A DNA stretch of 64,000 nt from Planctomycetota bacterium (lineage in GTDB: Bacteria; Planctomycetota; SZUA-567; H5-PLA8): NCBI GenBank assembly GCA_023150555.1, contig JAKLKQ010000008.1:62001-126000 (forward strand), given 5' to 3'. Within the stretch, counting starts at the first letter, position 1. The number at the start of each line of letters is the position of its first letter. The notes beneath the pieces were generated by a model, which did no database searches, was not told the origin of the DNA, and was given only the letters and a program-made list of their open reading frames with translations. Position numbers and translations under genes: made by a program. Below, one piece after another: positions 60,709 to 64,000 of the stretch.

Positions 60709-61868
60709 CTTGAGCCCTGTGCTTGCATGGTGGCTCTGGCATGGAGTTTTCGGGGGGAACCATACGCCTGCTCGCGCTTGCCTTCGCCTTCATCCGGCGC
60801 GTCTTCGGCCTTCTCTTTTTCCCTTTCCTTCTCCTTCGCGGCGTTTACCTGCGCCCATTGCAGGGCGCCGGCGGCCTGTTCCGCTTCGAGTTCCGTGAGC
60901 GGCGTGCGGGCGAAGGAGCGCAGCAGGTCCTGCGCTTCGTCCGTGCCGATCCGCGCCAGGACGACGATCGCAACTTGGCGCTGGAACTCGAAGAGTTCGC
61001 GCAGCGCGCGGGCTCGCGCGGCCAGGCGCGTGCGGGTCTCGCCGGGTTCCATCTCCACCGCCGTACGGACGATTTCCCAATAGGCGGCCAGGCCGAAGCC
61101 GTCAACGCTGCGCAGCGCCTGCGCCACGTCGTGGTCTTCGCGGAGGTCGTCGAGGTTCTTGCGGATCAATGCGCCCGCGCGCCCCGTCGCGGGAAGGAAG
61201 GTTTGCCGGATGTAGGCCACGGTATCGGCCTTGTTCTCTTCGCGCGTGAGGTGGCCGACCAGCAGCCAGCAGGCCTCCGGCGGACGCCCGGCGATCCAGC
61301 TCCAGACGTCGGCTTGCGGCATCCTGGCCAAGCCGGTTTGGGTGCGGAGCAGCGTCTCCACCTCCGCATATTTGCTGTCCAAGTCGGCCTTCTTCTTTTC
61401 CGCATCGGCGGTCAGGCCCGGCAGCGCATTAACGCTCCGGTTGAACTCAGCCTCAAGCGCCTGGGCATCGGCGGACGCCGCGGCGTTCTTGCCGCGGACT
61501 GCCTTTAAGCGTGTATTCATCGACTTGATGCTGTACTGCGCCTCGGCCAGCGCGCGATGCGCGGCCTCGTAGGTCAGGCTCGCTCCTTCGATCCCATCGG
61601 ACAGCTTGTGGAGGTCTTCGTGGAGCTTCTTGATTTCCACGCCATGGAGCATCGGAAAATTCGCCGAGCTCAGGCTGATCCCAATGGGACCGAAGAATTC
61701 CTTCCGGCACAAGCGGGCGTCCAGCCGTTCGAAAACGTCGCTTTCGCGCGTGGCCGCCCGCACACTCGGCGCGCCCGCCGCCGCGGCGAGGAGTATGAGG
61801 GCCACCACGCTGAAGATGCCAGGCGCGGCGTTGCCTGCGCGGGTACGTGTGGGGGCCGTGGTCGCCAT
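60705..61868 (-). CDS. Secreted coiled-coil protein, first gene of an unknown operon
   Basis: A 387-residue protein with a signal peptide (cleavage near SVRA, residues 30-40). The mature part is mostly helical: a coiled coil at about 75-190, then helical bundles with a Trp-rich patch (DVWSWIAGRPPEACWLLVGH). It ends in a Lys/Glu/Ala tail (AAKEKEREKEKAEDAPDEGE). No catalytic motifs. It is the first gene of a three-gene run with ATGA overlap to the next. A structured repeat lies between its start and the FecR-domain gene. Confidence 0.7.
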   Translation of the reverse strand: MATTAPTRTRAGNAAPGIFSVVALILLAAAAGAPSVRAATRESDVFERLDARLCRKEFFGPIGISLSSANFPMLHGVEIKKLHEDLHKLSDGIEGASLTYEAAHRALAEAQYSIKSMNTRLKAVRGKNAAASADAQALEAEFNRSVNALPGLTADAEKKKADLDSKYAEVETLLRTQTGLARMPQADVWSWIAGRPPEACWLLVGHLTREENKADTVAYIRQTFLPATGRAGALIRKNLDDLREDHDVAQALRSVDGFGLAAYWEIVRTAVEMEPGETRTRLAARARALRELFEFQRQVAIVVLARIGTDEAQDLLRSFARTPLTELEAEQAAGALQWAQVNAAKEKEREKEKAEDAPDEGEGKREQAYGSPRKLHARATMQAQGSR

Positions 61869-61965
61869 CCTTTTATTTTACCCCATTCCGGGTTGGCGAG
61901 CGATAGGGCGGGGCGCACGTGGCGGGTTGGCGATCCGCTGTTGCACGCGCGGTTTCACGGCCGTT

Positions 61966-62290
61966 TTTCCTTTTGCTGTTTTTCAGTTTTTTTGGTTCTT
62001 GCCGTTTTCCGATTGCCGTTTTCCGAACCTCGCCGCCAACCCTTTTGCCCGGATACCGGTCCCCGGAAATACGCAATGCGTATATTGCACCTGGGGCAGC
62101 ACGTCGAGCAACGTAACACATCCACCAGGTGCAGATTTCACGTAAGTCCTTATTCGCCGTAAAACGCACCATGTTAGAAGCGAAATTAAATCGATACAAA
62201 TCGCCATGTGCACTCCAGCACGTCGCGCAGCACGTTGCGCAGCACGTTGCGGCTCGCGAAATTTCGCGACCAACTCGCGAAATCTCGCGA
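61966..62290. repeat. Structured ~330-bp intergenic element, copy 2
   Basis: Same block order as 34511-34842: TTTCCTTTTGCTG...CAGTTTTTTTGG, GCAACGTAACACATCCAC (62108), GTAAGTCCTTATT (62142, again 34 bp on), then TCGCGAAATTTCGCGA (62254) and TCGCGAAATCTCGCGA (62275). In place of the hairpin it has three near-identical 12-bp tandem units (CACGTTGCGCAG type, about 62218-62253). It ends 37 bp before the stop of a minus-strand gene, like copy 1. It occupies most of the 458-bp gap between 61869 and 62326. Confidence 0.65.
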
Positions 62291-62326
62291 CTTACGCACG
62301 ATGCGCGGCACCAAGTGCAAATTTCG

Positions 62327-63349
62327 TCAGGGACTGATTTCGTCGACCGGGGTCAGTTCCGGTATGGAGGGCGTGAAATCGAACGGTGGCGTGTCCAGAA
62401 TCAGCGGCGGCGGTACCTGCACGCCGGGGAGCTCGGGGAATTCCTGGTCGCCGCCCACCAGCCCCGGCAGGTTCGTCTCCGGCGCCGGCAGCTCGAAGTC
62501 GTCGCGGTGCTTGGCTTTGCCGCCGACGAAGATGGGAACTTCGTCGGTCAGTGCCAGCAGGCCCGCCTCGAGGTAGCGCTCGGGGTACTCTTCTTTCTCG
62601 TGCCGCCACGTGCAGAAGTGCGCCACGTCGCCGGGCTCGAGAAGGTCGAAGGTCTTTTCCTGCAAGGCGTTGCCGATCCCGCGCGCCGTCACGTGCCCCG
62701 AGACCAACGTCCCGACGGTGCAGCCTTGGTCCTCGGCGCTCGTCGCCTTGCGGTGCCGCACCACCAGCCCCGAGGCTTCGGGGAACTCGAAGCGCGCTGC
62801 CGGCGTCTGCACCGTGAAGCTGCCGCGCGCGGCGAAGCGCGACGCGCGCACGCGCACGATGCCCTGGTAGAGCATCAGGCCGGTGCGGATCTGGCGTCCC
62901 GCGATCTGGCGCTCGCCAATGCGCAGGCGCGCGTCCCGGCCGACCACGACCAGGGTGCCGTCGCTGAAGCGCAGCTGCGCGATGGTGTCGGGCCCGGTGA
63001 CGACGGTGTCCTGGGGGAACACGACGGCGCCGGCGGAGACCTTCTCGGTCGAACTCGCGCCGCGGCGTTGGACCTCGACGGCCTGCGTCTTGATCCAGTC
63101 GAAGTCCTTCGTGCGGTCGCCGTCCTTGGACTCGTCGATGTGCACGTACTGCAGCAGCGCCTCGGTGTGCGCGAAGGCCGCTTCGGGTTTGCGTTCGTCG
63201 GGCGCGGGACCCTGGTTGCCCTGCGTCGGCGGCGTCGTCCCCGGCTGGCCGGGCGTTTCCTGAGCCAACACCGATCCGAACGCGAGGAGCGCCACCATCA
63301 GTCCGCTCGCGTACGAGTGCCGCGATTTTCTGTTTTTTGCGACACGCAT
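62327..63349 (-). CDS. Secreted FecR-domain protein
   Basis: A 340-residue protein. ATG 63349 gives a signal peptide (MRVAKNRKSRHSYASG, hydrophobic core, cleavage near VLAQ). Residues of about 100-210 form a FecR-type beta-sandwich (VFPQDTVVTGPDTIAQLRFS, IVRVRASRFAARGSFTVQTP). The remainder is Pro/Asp/Glu-rich without motifs. FecR domains outside the iron-regulator family occur in many exported proteins. No sigma factor or transport partner is adjacent, so iron signalling is not supported. Confidence 0.8.
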   Translation of the reverse strand: MRVAKNRKSRHSYASGLMVALLAFGSVLAQETPGQPGTTPPTQGNQGPAPDERKPEAAFAHTEALLQYVHIDESKDGDRTKDFDWIKTQAVEVQRRGASSTEKVSAGAVVFPQDTVVTGPDTIAQLRFSDGTLVVVGRDARLRIGERQIAGRQIRTGLMLYQGIVRVRASRFAARGSFTVQTPAARFEFPEASGLVVRHRKATSAEDQGCTVGTLVSGHVTARGIGNALQEKTFDLLEPGDVAHFCTWRHEKEEYPERYLEAGLLALTDEVPIFVGGKAKHRDDFELPAPETNLPGLVGGDQEFPELPGVQVPPPLILDTPPFDFTPSIPELTPVDEISP

Positions 63350-63400
63350 GGTTTCTGATCCAACACACTGGCGAATGCTGCGGCGCCTTTCGGGCTCTAC

Positions 63401-63433
63401 CACTTCGGTCAGATTGATGGGGCAACCGAAGTG
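63401..63433. other. Hairpin in the gap between the FecR-domain and FmdB genes
   Basis: CACTTCGGT (63401-63409) pairs perfectly with ACCGAAGTG (63425-63433), a 9-bp stem with a 15-nt loop, in the 291-bp divergent gap. There is no T-run. It could act in the leader of the minus-strand FecR gene. Confidence 0.4.
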
Positions 63434-63640
63434 CCAAAAGTTGCACATGTGCTAACTCCTAATACACACGTAACTGGCCTTAGAAGCCAGCTTAAAATAC
63501 CGGCGGGCCAGAGAATTTGTGGGCACCTCGTGCGTGAATCTGCGTAGACCCTGTTGCAAGTTGGAAGCCGGAAGGTAACATCTTTCGTTCCAATGAGTTA
63601 CGGGCGCTTCGGAGCGTCTGGTGCACCTTGAGGAATTGAC

Positions 63641-63997
63641 ATGCCGACCTACGTGTACCAATGCACAGCGTGCGGGCACGAGTACGAGCGCTTCGAGTCC
63701 ATCACGGCCAAGCCCAACAAGACGTGTCCAAAGTGCCACAAGAAGAAGGGCGAGCGCCAGATCTCGGGCGGCGCGGGCGTCATCTTCAAGGGTTCGGGCT
63801 TCTATACGACGGACTATCGCAAGTCGTCCTACAAGGAGTCGGCCAAGATGGACTCCGCGTCGTCCTCGTCTTCCTCGAGCGGCTCAAGCGAGTCGAAGCC
63901 TTCCGGAGGCGAGGCGAAGTCTTCGACCGGCGAAGCGAAGTCGGGCGGCGAGACGAAGAGCAAGTCTTCGGACAAGGGCAAAGGCAAGAGCAAGTAG
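63641..63997 (+). CDS. FmdB-family zinc-ribbon protein
   Basis: A 118-residue protein opening with the FmdB/CxxC_CxxC_SSSS ribbon: MPTYVYQCTACGHEYERFE and CPKCHKK, then FKGSGFYTTDYRK. The C-terminal half is Ser/Lys/Gly/Glu-rich and disordered (from about residue 68). AGGA lies 8 nt before the ATG. The family is often annotated as regulatory, without firm proof. It is complete, ending three bases before the window edge. Confidence 0.9.
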   Translation: MPTYVYQCTACGHEYERFESITAKPNKTCPKCHKKKGERQISGGAGVIFKGSGFYTTDYRKSSYKESAKMDSASSSSSSSGSSESKPSGGEAKSSTGEAKSGGETKSKSSDKGKGKSK

Positions 63998-64000
63998 CCC

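Noticed and set aside
62218..62253. CRISPR-like tandem repeat
   Set aside because: Three near-identical 12-bp units in direct contact, no spacers and no cas genes; it is part of the structured element.
62327..63349. FecR iron-signalling regulator
   Set aside because: No adjacent ECF sigma factor or TonB receptor; the protein is exported and only shares the FecR beta-domain.

Overview
This window is GC-rich (well over 60% G+C in most genes), densely coded chromosomal DNA with no phage, plasmid or CRISPR content. It probably comes from a planctomycete-like member of the PVC group. The pointers are a Tat-exported DUF1800/DUF1501 gene pair, several proteins opening with short zinc ribbons, an EF-hand secreted protein, a VIT/vWA/TPR/DUF2135 secreted protein, many HEAT, TPR and beta-propeller envelope proteins, and a futalosine-type menaquinone cluster. 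No rRNA or phylogenetic marker confirms this, so the placement is an inference.

Layout. 1-7.3 kb: a Gly/Tyr-rich protein cut by the left edge, a membrane protein and HEAT-repeat secreted protein pair, then a PEP-synthase-like phosphotransferase built like rifampin phosphotransferase, divergent from a CPBP membrane protease. 7.3-10.4 kb: an AT-rich control region and nrdJ (B12-dependent ribonucleotide reductase). 10.4-17.6 kb: repeats, a TPR protein, an AraC regulator, two polytopic membrane proteins, a LysR regulator and tRNA-His. 17.6-27.5 kb: a beta-propeller secreted protein, the DUF1800/DUF1501 pair, an ArsR-SRPBCC operon, tRNA-Glu, a HAD hydrolase and an EF-hand protein with a clear terminator. 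27.7-34.3 kb: a tightly overlapping YkgJ-ubiX-ubiA-esterase run followed by mqnA (menaquinone, futalosine branch), a DUF4416 protein and a coiled-coil protein. 34.3-47.4 kb: a long structured repeat, an ECF sigma/anti-sigma pair, sucD, a predicted pseudokinase, the VIT/vWA giant, a zinc-ribbon membrane protein and a copper-type P-ATPase. 47.6-54.7 kb: glycolate oxidase glcD-glcE-(TPR)-glcF with a PfkB kinase and an AAC(3)-fold acetyltransferase. 54.7-64 kb: an OmpA-like lipoprotein, a MITE-like element, a propeller protein, a BMP-type binding protein, a PilZ protein, a three-gene operon of unknown function, a FecR-domain protein and an FmdB zinc-ribbon protein.

How the genes work together. 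Two metabolic sets stand out. mqnA, ubiX and ubiA fit menaquinone synthesis from chorismate through futalosine, with the prenyltransferase and flavin-prenyltransferase steps encoded side by side. glcDEF would oxidise glycolate and pass electrons to the quinone pool. sucD lacks its usual sucC partner here. Regulation is spread over one ECF sigma/ZAS anti-sigma pair, AraC, LysR and ArsR regulators, a PilZ protein and a kinase-fold protein that has lost both catalytic aspartates.

The most unusual material is intergenic. At least five repeat types occur: inverted pairs of CACAGAG-like or CAGC-like arms, clusters of short GC hairpins, a 280-bp element with 22-bp terminal inverted repeats, and two copies of a roughly 330-bp structured element carrying a 34-bp-spaced motif pair, GTAAGTCCTTA boxes and TCGCGAAATTTCGCGA palindromes.
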